In this document: positions 10,290-19,097 of the stretch, piece after piece
Numbering within the stretch: position 1 is the first letter of the stretch
Layout: every line of letters begins with the position of its first letter
NCBI RefSeq assembly: GCF_004362525.1
Contig: NZ_SNXS01000004.1
Coordinates: 248,001-312,000, forward strand
Source of the DNA: Roseateles toxinivorans
GTDB lineage: Bacteria; Pseudomonadota; Gammaproteobacteria; Burkholderiales; Burkholderiaceae_C
Length of the DNA stretch: 64,000 bases
Direction of reading: 5' to 3'
Notes under the pieces: generated by a model
What the model saw: the letters and a program-made list of their open reading frames with translations, nothing else
What the model was told of the DNA's origin: nothing
The model's database searches: none
Position numbers and translations under genes: made by a program

Positions 10290-10622
10290 GCGCAGGCGCA
10301 GCCCCGCCAGCCGACGGGCGCCGGTGCGGGGCTGAAGCGCTCAGCGGCTAGGGGCAGCGCGCCCTGGCGCGCGATTCCAAATCTAGCTGGGCGCGATTGT
10401 CCGAGGTGAGTGAGCGTAGCGACCGGTCTGCAACGACCGGCCCCTATCCCGATCGTCCGGCCCAAGCCGCGAGCACCGAGCTCGGACAGAAGACAGCCCC
10501 TGCGGGCTGTCTTCTGCCTGGCTAGGGCCATGACGCATGCTTGCGTCATGGCCGCAAGGCAGTCGCCCTGCAAGGGCGACCCCTGCACTGAAGCCCGGCG
10601 GCTGGCGGGGCTGTGCCTGCGC
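10290..10622. repeat. Non-coding element bounded by 24-bp inverted repeats with three internal hairpins
   Basis: The 479-bp gap between the permease and the GGDEF-EAL gene contains no credible gene. Inverted repeats of 24 bp (10290-10313 and 10599-10622) match at 23 of 24 positions. Between them lie three consecutive hairpins. The first has a perfect 13-bp stem at 10487-10499/10504-10516 with a CTGC loop. The second has a perfect 12-bp stem at 10526-10537/10542-10553 with a TGCT loop. The third has an 8-bp stem at 10562-10569/10573-10580. None is followed by a T-run, so they are not classical terminators, although they could stop readthrough between the facing genes. The structure resembles REP/MITE-like dispersed elements; other copies would have to be looked for genome-wide. 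Confidence 0.7.
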
Positions 10623-10661
10623 CGCCACCCAGCCGCATCGAAGTTTGGGAAAGGAACGCCC

Positions 10662-13205
10662 TTATTGAGGAGCCAATCTCGGCTCCCGCAGCAGATCGCG
10701 CACCTGGGTCGGGTTCAGCGGGCGCGACAGCAGATAGCCCTGGCCGATGGGCGTGCCCATGTCCTTCAGTCGCTGCAGTTGTTCATGCGTCTCGATGCCC
10801 TCGGCCACGACCTGCTTGTTCAGCGAGCGGCCCAGCGACAGGATCGTGCGCACAATCTCGACGTTCTGCTGGCTCTTGGCCATGCCGATCACGAACGAAC
10901 GGTCGATCTTCAGGCAGTCGAAGGGCAGGGTGCTCAGATAGGCGAGCGACGAGTAGCCGGTGCCGAAGTCGTCAATGCCCAGCTTCACGCCCAATGCGCC
11001 GAGCTCGGCCAGAGAGCGCATCGCCAGTTCGCGTTGCTCCATCAGCGCGCTCTCGGTGATTTCCAGGGTCAGAAGCTGGGCCGGCAGCCCGTGGCGGCGC
11101 AGCACTTCGGCCACATGCGGCACGAGCTGCGGGTGTGAAAGGTCCTTGCCCGACACGTTGACATGCATCACCAGTGCCGCTGATTCCGGCGCCTCGCATC
11201 GCCAGACGGCTAGCTGACGTGCGGCCTCATCGATGGCCCAGGCGGTGAGGGCCTGGATGCAGCCCGTTTCCTCGGCCAGCGCAATGAACACGGCTGGGCT
11301 GATCGGCCCACGCGTCGGATGCACCCAGCGGGCCAGCGCCTCGAAGCCGTTGAGTCGGTAGGGGTCGAGATCGAACAGTGGCTGGTAGGCCAGCGACAAC
11401 TGACCCTCGCCGATGGCATGGCGCAGATCCGCCTCGAGCTGCAATTTGTGGCCGAGCTGCTCGTGCAGGCTGGTGTCGAACATCGCGATCCTGCCCTTGC
11501 CGTCGGCCTTGGCCTTGTACATCGCCAGATCGGCGTCGCGCAGCACCTCGTCAGGCAGCCGGTAGCCCAGGTCGCTGAAGGTGATGCCGATGCTGACCTG
11601 CGGCCGGATTTCGGTGCCGTAGATGCTGACCGGCAGCTCCAGTGCGGCGAGCACCCGATGGCCGAGCGCCAGCACATCCTGCTGGTTCGAGGTCTCCTCC
11701 AGCAGGATCGCAAATTCGTCTCCGCTCAGGCGCGCCACCAGATCGCGCGGGCGCACGCAGACGCTCAGCCGTCTGGCCACCTCCTTGAGCAACTCGTCGC
11801 CGGCCGCATGACCGAGGTTGTCGTTGACGATCTTGAAGCGGTCCAGGTCCAGGTACATCAGCGCAAAGCTGCAGCGCTGATCGGTGCGGCTGCGCTCGAC
11901 GGTGGCCTGCAGGCGCTCCAGGAAGCAGTTGCGATTGGGCAGGTCGGTCAGGCTGTCGTGGTAGGCGATGTGGTGCAGCTCGCCCTCGGCATGGCGCCGC
12001 GAGGTGATGTCGTGCAGCTGGAAGATCAGGCAGGCATCGGCTGTGGCATCGTCGTCGAAGCGCGCGCAGTGCAGCGATACCCAGGTCTGGCGCTGGTGCG
12101 CACCGATGCAGCGCAGCTCGGTGGAGAACATGTCTTCGTGCCGACTCGAGACACCGGCCACATGACGGTCCAGCAGGCTGGCGTCCCCAGCATGCAGCAG
12201 GCTGCGAAAACTGCGCTGCTGGATCTCGCCGGCGCTGTATCCCAGCAGCTGGCACAGCGCCTGATTGACCTGCAGCATCTTGCCGTCGGCTGCGACGATG
12301 GCCATGCCGATCGACGCGTGGGTGAAGGCGGCGTGGAAGCGCTTCTGGTTGTGGGCGGCTTCGAGCTCGGCAGCGGTGACGCGCGCTTCCTGGGCTTCGT
12401 GCTCGACGATCTGCTGCCTGAAATGCGTGCGCAGCAGGGCCAGCGACAGACCCATCACCAGCATGCCCACGGCCACGGCTGCGCGCCCGAAGCTCTGGGC
12501 GTTCAGCGACAGCAGGCCGGCCAGCATCGCCGACACCAGGGTCAGCGCACCGACCCAGCCCACGCTGGAGAGCCACTCATCCCAGCTCAAGCTCAGCTGT
12601 CGCTTGAGGTAGATGACCTTTGTGAGGGCCCAGGTGCTGATGGCAAAGTGCGCCAGCGCTCCGACCGCCAGGGCAGCCAGATGCGCGGCCGGTTGCGCAA
12701 ACCCGAGCCCCTGCAGGGGCGGCGCAAGCAGGGTGAACAATGTGCCGCCCACCGTCATGCCGATGGTGGCCGCGGCAAGGCTGCCGACGCGGCTGGTCAG
12801 CCGCTTGGACGAGCGCGACGAGGCGAGGTAGGCCTCCACACCTGCGGTCAGCGCCGCGGCCGGTGCGCCATGCAAGGCCAGAAGCAGGAACAAGACGGCG
12901 TCGCTGGTTGATACCGACAGCTTGCTGCGTGGAATCTGGATCGGAAATGCCGCGGCGAGCATGGCCAATGCCGCCCAGCCCAGGACTTCCCAGAGCTCAC
13001 CCGGCGGCAGTCGCGTCAGGCCGACGAGGTTGTAGCCAAAGGCCACCGCGCCCGTCAGTGCCAGCACCAGCCAGAACCGGCTGGCAGCCAGGTTGTAGTC
13101 GTGCAGATGGCTCCGGTAGAAACCGGTGCCCTTGAACCAGGCCCAGAGGGCACCACCCTGCGCAGACCCGGTCGTGGGGTCGGTGTTGTCCGCAGGGCGG
13201 CCCAT
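10662..13205 (-). CDS. Membrane-anchored PAS-GGDEF-EAL cyclic-di-GMP enzyme
   Basis: An 847-residue bifunctional signalling protein. The N-terminal ~270 residues hold about seven to eight membrane helices (MASE-like sensor), followed by a PAS domain at about 290-410. The GGDEF domain has its active loop as SGDEF at 494-498; Ser at the first position is tolerated in active cyclases. The EAL phosphodiesterase domain starts with FEALARW (Glu622) and keeps NVSGKDL, LEITESAL, IDDFGTGYSSL, LKIDRSF and VAEGIET. The phosphodiesterase half looks intact and the cyclase half probably works or acts as a GTP-binding regulator. It would modulate c-di-GMP and hence motility versus biofilm. It is monocistronic, convergent with the permease operon, and its start is 12 bp from the subtilase stop. 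Confidence 0.95.
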   Translation of the reverse strand: MGRPADNTDPTTGSAQGGALWAWFKGTGFYRSHLHDYNLAASRFWLVLALTGAVAFGYNLVGLTRLPPGELWEVLGWAALAMLAAAFPIQIPRSKLSVSTSDAVLFLLLALHGAPAAALTAGVEAYLASSRSSKRLTSRVGSLAAATIGMTVGGTLFTLLAPPLQGLGFAQPAAHLAALAVGALAHFAISTWALTKVIYLKRQLSLSWDEWLSSVGWVGALTLVSAMLAGLLSLNAQSFGRAAVAVGMLVMGLSLALLRTHFRQQIVEHEAQEARVTAAELEAAHNQKRFHAAFTHASIGMAIVAADGKMLQVNQALCQLLGYSAGEIQQRSFRSLLHAGDASLLDRHVAGVSSRHEDMFSTELRCIGAHQRQTWVSLHCARFDDDATADACLIFQLHDITSRRHAEGELHHIAYHDSLTDLPNRNCFLERLQATVERSRTDQRCSFALMYLDLDRFKIVNDNLGHAAGDELLKEVARRLSVCVRPRDLVARLSGDEFAILLEETSNQQDVLALGHRVLAALELPVSIYGTEIRPQVSIGITFSDLGYRLPDEVLRDADLAMYKAKADGKGRIAMFDTSLHEQLGHKLQLEADLRHAIGEGQLSLAYQPLFDLDPYRLNGFEALARWVHPTRGPISPAVFIALAEETGCIQALTAWAIDEAARQLAVWRCEAPESAALVMHVNVSGKDLSHPQLVPHVAEVLRRHGLPAQLLTLEITESALMEQRELAMRSLAELGALGVKLGIDDFGTGYSSLAYLSTLPFDCLKIDRSFVIGMAKSQQNVEIVRTILSLGRSLNKQVVAEGIETHEQLQRLKDMGTPIGQGYLLSRPLNPTQVRDLLREPRLAPQ

Positions 13206-13216
13206 GGCTGTTTCGG

Positions 13217-15484
13217 TCAGCGTTCGCCGCCGACGCTGGGGTCGGCAATGCCGGCGGGGTCGCGCACCGACTCGCTCAGCACCAGGCCCTCGCTGAGGAC
13301 CAGGCCTTCGCTCAGCACGAGGCCTTCGCTGAGCACCAGACCTTCACTGAGGACCAGACCTTCGCTCAGCACCAGGCCCTCGCTGAGCACCAAGCCTTCG
13401 CTGAGCACCAGTCCGCTGCCGGCAAGGGCCCGGCCCGACAGCAGGCCGGTTGACGACCATGGGCTCAGCGCTGAAAGCGACGACGGTCCGGTCATCCAGA
13501 GCACACCCGAGGTCACCAGTGATAGGCGACCGCTGAGGCGTGCCTCGGTGATCGACCGGGGCACTGTGTTGAACGTCAGGGGCCAATAGGTGACGGTGCT
13601 GCGCAGCACCAGATTGCGGGTCCAGTTCAGTCGAGGGTCGTAGATGGGCTGGAACTTGGTGAACAGTGCGTCGCCCGATAGCAGGTGGTTGCCTCCGGCC
13701 GTCACCATGCGCGCCCAATGGAAGGTCTGGCCGTTGATGGTCGACTGCGGGGTGGGCAGGTAGCGGCCCGAGGCCAGCAAGGAGTCTCCGGCACGCAGGT
13801 TTCCGGCGGCCAGCGCTGGGGCGATGTCGGTACGCAGCGCCGCGGCCAGGCGCACGGCACCTTCAACGTTCAAGGCGCCCGTGCCCTGCTGCAGCAGGTT
13901 GGGGCCGTTCAGCGGCTGGGCCGTGTACTGCAGGATGGCCTTGACCAGTGGCGGCGTGAGGCCCGGGTTGACCTGCAGCATCAGGGCGACGGCGCCGGAG
14001 ACTGCCGGCGCGGCGACCGAGGTGCCGCTCATCTCCATCAGGGTCTGGTTCGGCGCCTGCGCGGCACCGGGTATGGCGGCCAGCTGCGGGTAGGTGGTCG
14101 CCAGCAGGTTCCAGCTGTTGCGATTGCCCGAGGTGTCGGCCGCCAGCGCGCCGATGAGGCGGTTGCCGGGGGCGACCAGGTCGGGTTTGAGGAGGTTGTC
14201 GGTCCAGCGTTCACCGCCCGCCAGTACGGTGCGGCCACGGGTCGGGCCTCGCGAGCTGAAGCCGGCGAGCGTGTCATCGCTGCGAAACGAGGTGCCACGC
14301 GGATTGGCTGCGCCGACGGTGATGACAGACGGATCATGGCCGGGTGAGCCGACCGCGCCGTAGACCTCGCGTCCGTCGGCGGTCTTGCCGGCGTTGCCGG
14401 CGGCGACCACAACGATCACACCGGCGGCGCTTGCTGCGCGGGCGGCGCGGGCAAGAGGATCGGTGACAAAGGATTCCGTCGAGCTGGCGGCCAGGCTCAG
14501 ATTCATGACGCGGATGTTGAGCAACCGGGCGTGCTGGATGACCCAGTCGATGCCGGCGATCACGTCGGCCAGATTGCCCACGCCCTTGTCATCGAGTACG
14601 CGCACGTCGTAGAGGCTGGCATTGGTCGCCAGGCCGGATGAGTCGGGCGACTGGTAGCTGCCGCTGCCGGCAGCGATTGATGCCACATGGGTGCCATGAC
14701 CATAGGCGTCGGAGATGCCTGAGCCGGGCTTCTGAACCCGGGAGAAGCCGGTCAATGCCTTGCTGCCGTCAAGAGCGATGGTGGCTTCGACCGAATTGTC
14801 CGTGCCCTTGGTCCACCCCAGCTGCTTCCAGCTCTTGCCGAATTCGACGAAGTCGACGGCCTGACGCACCCGGCTGCTGACCTTGACGCCATTCACGCTG
14901 GTGCCCAGGCTCTGGTGGTTCCAGGCAATGCCGGAGTCGACCACGGCAATGCCGACGCCGCTGCCGTTGAGCATCCCCCGGAATGCAACATCGGCGTCGA
15001 CGGCGCCGGTCGATGTTTGCAGCAGGCTCGCGGTGCGCGCAACTGCGCGATTGGGCGATACGCTGATCACATCGGCGCGGCTGGCCAGCTCCGTCAGCTT
15101 GGCTGCCGGCAACATCACCGCCAAGGCGCGAATCGAGGTGTAGTTGTAGTACACAGAGCCGCCGGCCGACAGCACGTATTTGCGCAGCGAACTCAGGCTG
15201 GCATCGTCGCTGCTGGCCACCACCATGGCGCGCACCAGCAACTCGCCCTCCACCGTTGCGGCCCAGGGGACGAAGGCGGTGCCGTTTGCGGTCGTGGACG
15301 CCGTCGTGTTGCCGGAAGCCGCGTTTGCGAGGCCTATCAGGTCGGGGGCGATCTTGACCTTGACGAGCTGGTCCGGGCTTGCTTGCGCCCTGGCCGGTGC
15401 CGTCAGCAACAGCGAGGCGGCGCTGGCGACAAGCATGAGCGCCTTGCGGATGGCGCGCAGCGAAGGGAAGGACCTGGGAGTCAT
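13217..15484 (-). CDS. Secreted S8 (subtilisin-like) serine peptidase with C-terminal GLVLSE repeats
   Basis: A 755-residue exported subtilase. The signal peptide is MTPRSFPSLRAIRKALMLVA-, ending in APARAQA. A short propeptide-like region precedes the catalytic domain. The triad is Asp183 (VVDSGIAW), His263 (YGHGTHVAS) and Ser489 (MSGTSVAAP). The last 65 residues contain eight perfect GLVLSE hexapeptides (about 691-738) before a short tail. Much longer in-frame upstream codons exist (to 17140), but they are antisense to the phytase-like gene, and the ATG at 15484 begins a textbook signal peptide. It is transcribed divergently from the PEP-CTERM phytase-like gene and toward the GGDEF-EAL gene. 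Calcium or cell-surface roles of the repeats are not shown by the sequence. Confidence 0.93.
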   Translation of the reverse strand: MTPRSFPSLRAIRKALMLVASAASLLLTAPARAQASPDQLVKVKIAPDLIGLANAASGNTTASTTANGTAFVPWAATVEGELLVRAMVVASSDDASLSSLRKYVLSAGGSVYYNYTSIRALAVMLPAAKLTELASRADVISVSPNRAVARTASLLQTSTGAVDADVAFRGMLNGSGVGIAVVDSGIAWNHQSLGTSVNGVKVSSRVRQAVDFVEFGKSWKQLGWTKGTDNSVEATIALDGSKALTGFSRVQKPGSGISDAYGHGTHVASIAAGSGSYQSPDSSGLATNASLYDVRVLDDKGVGNLADVIAGIDWVIQHARLLNIRVMNLSLAASSTESFVTDPLARAARAASAAGVIVVVAAGNAGKTADGREVYGAVGSPGHDPSVITVGAANPRGTSFRSDDTLAGFSSRGPTRGRTVLAGGERWTDNLLKPDLVAPGNRLIGALAADTSGNRNSWNLLATTYPQLAAIPGAAQAPNQTLMEMSGTSVAAPAVSGAVALMLQVNPGLTPPLVKAILQYTAQPLNGPNLLQQGTGALNVEGAVRLAAALRTDIAPALAAGNLRAGDSLLASGRYLPTPQSTINGQTFHWARMVTAGGNHLLSGDALFTKFQPIYDPRLNWTRNLVLRSTVTYWPLTFNTVPRSITEARLSGRLSLVTSGVLWMTGPSSLSALSPWSSTGLLSGRALAGSGLVLSEGLVLSEGLVLSEGLVLSEGLVLSEGLVLSEGLVLSEGLVLSESVRDPAGIADPSVGGER
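13272..13415 (-). repeat. Eight 18-bp tandem repeats encoding GLVLSE
   Basis: Eight contiguous 18-bp units fall in the reading frame at the 3' end of the subtilase gene. The units differ at a few, mostly synonymous, positions (CTG/CTC, AGC/GAG alternatives), while the hexapeptide is identical in all eight. This indicates protein-level selection or gene conversion rather than fresh slippage. Copy number is likely to vary between strains. Confidence 0.9.
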
Positions 15485-15805
15485 TGAGTATCCTGTTCGG
15501 TCTGGAGGCCCATAGGGCCTGAAAGGCATGGCTGGGTTCTGATGTCGACCGATTACATCGTGGTATCGGCTGCCGTGCCGAACCGTTGAGACACCAGGCG
15601 CTGGATGGTGGGTCGGGGCGTGACATGCGTCACGCAATCGCGCCGCCCGGAGGCTCCGCCGATGCCGGCCGGCGGGACCGCGCCCGCAGGCGCGGCATCG
15701 ATGCATAGGCCGTTTGGCGCTTCCATCGGCCTGCAGATGACCCGCTGACGTCATCTGAGGCAGCCAGACTGCGCCTGCTCTGTTCCCAACGCGCAAGAGG
15801 ATTCC
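15485..15805. promoter_or_regulatory. Divergent intergenic region with two palindromes
   Basis: This 321-bp gap separates the subtilase gene (leftward) from the phytase-like gene (rightward) and must hold both promoters. Two inverted repeats stand out: GCGTGAC-ATGC-GTCACGC at 15618-15635, and CAGATGAC-N8-GTCATCTG at 15734-15757, the latter 48 bp before the phytase-like start. Both share a GTCA/TGAC core. They could be operators or RNA hairpins; no matching regulator can be named. Confidence 0.5.
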
Positions 15806-17062
15806 ATGCACCAAGACACCCATACCCGGCTGAGCGGCCGCCTTGGTCTGGCCATCGTGGCCGGACTGATGATCGCCGCCTATGGCGAAGCCCAGGCCGC
15901 CAGCCTCAACTACCTCGGCCAGCAGACCCTGGCCACCGGCACCCAATTTGCGGGCACCCAGGTCGGCGGCCTGTCCGGCATCGACTACAACGCCCGCACC
16001 GGCGGCTACTTCGCGATCAGCGACGACCGCAGCCAGTTCAACCCGGCCCGCTTCTATGGCCTGAACCTGGACCTGGCCCAATTCCAGCGCTCCAACACCC
16101 CAGGCTCGGCCGGTGTGGCCTTCAACCAGGTCACCACCCTGCTGACGGCCGGCGGCAGCGCTTTCGGCGCACTGACGGTGGACCCGGAGTCCATCCGGCT
16201 CCTGCCAGGCGCCAGCGGCCCGACCCTGCTGTGGACCAACGAGGGCCAGCGCTCGGCGGGCGGCTTCCAGAGCCCGACCCTGCGCCAGGCGGCGCTGGAC
16301 GGCGGCCATCTGCGCGACTTCAGCGTGCCGGCGGCCTATATGCCCACCGGCAGCAGCTCGGGCGCCGCTGCCGGCGACAGTGGCATCCGCAACAACCTGG
16401 CTTTCGAGAGCCTGACCGTGTCCAAGGACGGCAAGACTGCCTGGATTGCCACCGAAAACGCGCTGGCCCAGGACGGCCCTGCCGCTGCGTTTGGCGTGGC
16501 CTCGCCGTCGCGGGTGGCCCAGTTCAATGTCGCCAGTGGCCTGCGCGAACGCGAGTACGTCTATCTGACCGATGCGGTCACCGATGCGCCGAACCCGGCC
16601 GGTAGCTTCGCCACCAACGGCCTGGTCGAGCTGCTGGCGATTGACGACAGCCATTTCCTGGCCGTCGAGCGTTCGTTCTCGACCGGCGTGGGCAACAACA
16701 TCCGCATCTATCTGAGCTCGACCGCCGGGGCCAGCGATGTCTCGGGCCTGGCTTCGCTGGCCGGCCAGAGCTATCAGGCGATGAGCAAGAGCCTGCTGCT
16801 GGATCTGGGCACGGTGAAGAACGATGATGGCTCGGCCCTGCTGCTCGACAACGTCGAGGGCATCACCTTCGGCCCGGTGGTCAATGGCAAGCAGACCCTG
16901 GTGCTGGTGGCCGACAACAACTTCGCCTCCAGCCAGCAGACCCAGTTCATCGCCTTCTCGGTCGATGGCGCGCTGGCCCCGGTGCCGGAGCCCACAAGTT
17001 GGGCGCTGATGCTCAGTGGCCTGCTGGCCCTGGGCGCGGCCGCGCGCAAGCAGCGCAAGTAG
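15806..17062 (+). CDS. Exported phytase-like/esterase-like protein with PEP-CTERM sorting signal
   Basis: A 418-residue exported protein matching the 'esterase-like activity of phytase' family. This is a beta-propeller-type domain with characteristic GGLSGIDYNARTGGYFAISD and NVEGITFGP segments. A signal peptide spans residues 1-32 (cleavage near AQA). The C-terminus VPEPTSWALMLSGLLALGAA followed by ARKQRK is a textbook PEP-CTERM signal: PEP motif, hydrophobic helix, basic tail. It should be processed by an exosortase, whose gene is not in this window. The RBS is AGAGG five bases before the ATG. The real substrate is unknown; the name reflects the family, not a tested activity. Confidence 0.92.
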   Translation: MHQDTHTRLSGRLGLAIVAGLMIAAYGEAQAASLNYLGQQTLATGTQFAGTQVGGLSGIDYNARTGGYFAISDDRSQFNPARFYGLNLDLAQFQRSNTPGSAGVAFNQVTTLLTAGGSAFGALTVDPESIRLLPGASGPTLLWTNEGQRSAGGFQSPTLRQAALDGGHLRDFSVPAAYMPTGSSSGAAAGDSGIRNNLAFESLTVSKDGKTAWIATENALAQDGPAAAFGVASPSRVAQFNVASGLREREYVYLTDAVTDAPNPAGSFATNGLVELLAIDDSHFLAVERSFSTGVGNNIRIYLSSTAGASDVSGLASLAGQSYQAMSKSLLLDLGTVKNDDGSALLLDNVEGITFGPVVNGKQTLVLVADNNFASSQQTQFIAFSVDGALAPVPEPTSWALMLSGLLALGAAARKQRK

Positions 17063-17138
17063 AGCGGCGCCCCTCCCGGATTGCGGCGAGCGGGGTGGCC
17101 AGGCGGGCAATAATGCGCGCCTGCCACCCAGCCGCCGC

Positions 17139-19097
17139 ATGAGTCTCCCGCCTTCCGTTCCCGCCGTACCGCAAGCCGAACTGCAGGCCCTGTTCGCGCT
17201 ATTCAGCGCCCGCCGCCATGCCGAGATGGAGGCCCACGCCCGGGCCTTGCTGCTGCGTCATCCGCGGGCCGGCGAGGTTTGGAAGGGCCTGAGCGTGGCC
17301 CTGCTGGCTCAGGGCAGGCCGGCGTTCGAAGCCTTGCAGCAGGCCGCCGCGTTGCTGCCCGGCGATGCCGATCTGGCCTGCAACCTCGGCCTGGCCCTGA
17401 CCGGGCTGGGTCGGCTGGACGAGGCGGCCGCCAGCCTGCAGCGGGCGCTGGCCTTGCAACCCGGTTTTGCCGTGGCCCATCTGAACCTGGGCAATGTGCT
17501 GACGGTGCAGGCCCGCTGGGCAGAGGCGGCGGCCAGCTACCGCCATGCGCTGCAATTCAATCCGAATCTTGTGCAGGCCCACTTCAAGCTGGGCATCGCC
17601 CTGGCCGAGCAGGGGCAGCACGTGGCCGCGGCCGCCAGCTACCGCGAGGCGCTGCGGCTCAAGGCCGACCATGCCGAGGCCCACGGCAGCCTGGCCAATG
17701 CCTTGCAGGCGCAGGGCCGGGCCGAGGAGGCGCTGGTGCATTACCGGCAAGCCGTGCTGCTGCAGCCAGGCTATGCGCTGTTCCACAGCAATCTGGCATT
17801 TGCGCTCAAGGAGCTGGGTCGCTTCGACGAGGCCGCGGCCAGCTATCGCCGCGCGCTGGACTTGGAGCCGCTGAACTTCGAGACGCGCAGCAATCTGATC
17901 TTCATGCTGAACTACCTGCCCGAGGCGGACGGGGCGCTGGACGAGGCGCGGCAGTTCGGTGAACAGGCGTTGCGGGTGGCTCGACCGTTCGCGAGCTGGA
18001 ATTGCCCGCCCGAGCCAGGCCGGCGCCTGCGCGTGGGCCTGGTGTCGGCCGATCTGCGCAACCACCCGGTCGGCTATTTCGCTCAATCGGTGCTGGCCGA
18101 ACTGGGCCGCGACGTGGACCTGGTCGTCTATGCCAATCAGGCGAATGACGATGCGGTGTCAATGGTCATCCGCAGCCACTGCCAGCGCTGGCATGGGGTG
18201 CGGGCGCTGAGCGATGAGGCGCTGGCTCAGCTGATCCATGCCGATGCGATCGACGTGCTGATCGACCTGGCCGGCCACACCGCCCACAACCGGCTGCCCG
18301 TCTTCGCCTGGAAGCCGGCCCCGGTGCAACTGAGCTGGCTGGGCTATTGCGCCAGCACCGGGCTCTCGACGATCGACGGCTTTGTCGGCGACCCCTGGAT
18401 CACGCCGCCGGGCGGCGAAGCGCAGTTCATCGAGCCGGTGCTGCGCCTGCCCGAGACCTTTCTGTGCTTCACGCCACCGGCCCTGGACATCGCGGTCGGC
18501 CCCTTGCCGGCGCTGGCCCAGGGCTGCATCACCTTTGGCTGCTTCAACAAGCCGCTGAAGATGAACGAGGCCGTGGTCGCGCTGTGGGCTCGGGTGCTGC
18601 AGGCCGTGCCCGGCAGCCGCCTGCTGCTGAAGGGCGGTTCACAAGAAGCCGTGCGCGAGGGTTTTGCGCGCCATGGCATCGGTCCCGAGCGCCTGCTGCT
18701 CGAAGGTGCCTCACCGCGCGCCGCGTATCTGGCCGCCTACAACAGCGTCGATATCGCGCTGGACCCGTTCCCGTATCCGGGCGGCACGACCAGTGTCGAG
18801 GGCCTGTGGATGGGCGTGCCGGTCTTGAGCCTGCGCGGTGCCACGGCCCTGTCTCGCCAGGGCGAGAGCCTGCTGCAAAACCTCGGCCTGTCCGACTGGG
18901 TGGCGGCCGACGAAGACGACTATCTGGCCCGTGCCGTCGCCCATGCCAGCGATCTGCCGGCCCTGGCCGCGCTGCGTGCCGGCCTGCGCGAACGCCTGCT
19001 GCGGTCGCCGCTGTGCGATGCTCCGCGCTTTGCCGGCCATCTCGACGCGCTGCTGCGCCAGGCTTGGCGCGGCTGGTGTGAGGGGCAGGGGCGATGA
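17139..19097 (+). CDS. TPR-containing SPINDLY-type O-GlcNAc transferase homologue
   Basis: A 652-residue cytoplasmic protein. About seven tetratricopeptide repeats fill residues 15-295 (units such as AHLNLGNVLTVQARWAEAAA and AHGSLANALQAQGRAEEALV). A bacterial OGT/SPINDLY glycosyltransferase domain follows (GT41-like). It has LIDLAGHTAHNRLPVFAWKP, then QLSWLGYCASTG, FGCFNKPLKMNE, LLLKGGSQE and DPFPYPGGTTSVEGLWMGVP, the donor-binding signatures of this family. It would attach a sugar to Ser/Thr of a protein partner chosen by the TPRs; acceptor and sugar are unknown. The ATG at 17139 is preferred over an upstream ATG that lies inside the phytase-like gene. Its stop overlaps the start of dusC by ATGA. 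Confidence 0.93.
   Translation: MSLPPSVPAVPQAELQALFALFSARRHAEMEAHARALLLRHPRAGEVWKGLSVALLAQGRPAFEALQQAAALLPGDADLACNLGLALTGLGRLDEAAASLQRALALQPGFAVAHLNLGNVLTVQARWAEAAASYRHALQFNPNLVQAHFKLGIALAEQGQHVAAAASYREALRLKADHAEAHGSLANALQAQGRAEEALVHYRQAVLLQPGYALFHSNLAFALKELGRFDEAAASYRRALDLEPLNFETRSNLIFMLNYLPEADGALDEARQFGEQALRVARPFASWNCPPEPGRRLRVGLVSADLRNHPVGYFAQSVLAELGRDVDLVVYANQANDDAVSMVIRSHCQRWHGVRALSDEALAQLIHADAIDVLIDLAGHTAHNRLPVFAWKPAPVQLSWLGYCASTGLSTIDGFVGDPWITPPGGEAQFIEPVLRLPETFLCFTPPALDIAVGPLPALAQGCITFGCFNKPLKMNEAVVALWARVLQAVPGSRLLLKGGSQEAVREGFARHGIGPERLLLEGASPRAAYLAAYNSVDIALDPFPYPGGTTSVEGLWMGVPVLSLRGATALSRQGESLLQNLGLSDWVAADEDDYLARAVAHASDLPALAALRAGLRERLLRSPLCDAPRFAGHLDALLRQAWRGWCEGQGR

Noticed and set aside
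10410..11138. Plus-strand frame across the hairpin element and into the GGDEF-EAL gene
   Set aside because: Starts inside non-coding repeats and runs antisense through the EAL domain; no domain.
13272..13415. Tandem repeats as a possible CRISPR array
   Set aside because: 18-bp units with no spacers, fully in frame with the subtilase; no cas genes nearby.
15485..17140. N-terminal extension of the subtilase frame to 17140
   Set aside because: The extension is antisense to the phytase-like gene and the ATG at 15484 starts a clear signal peptide.
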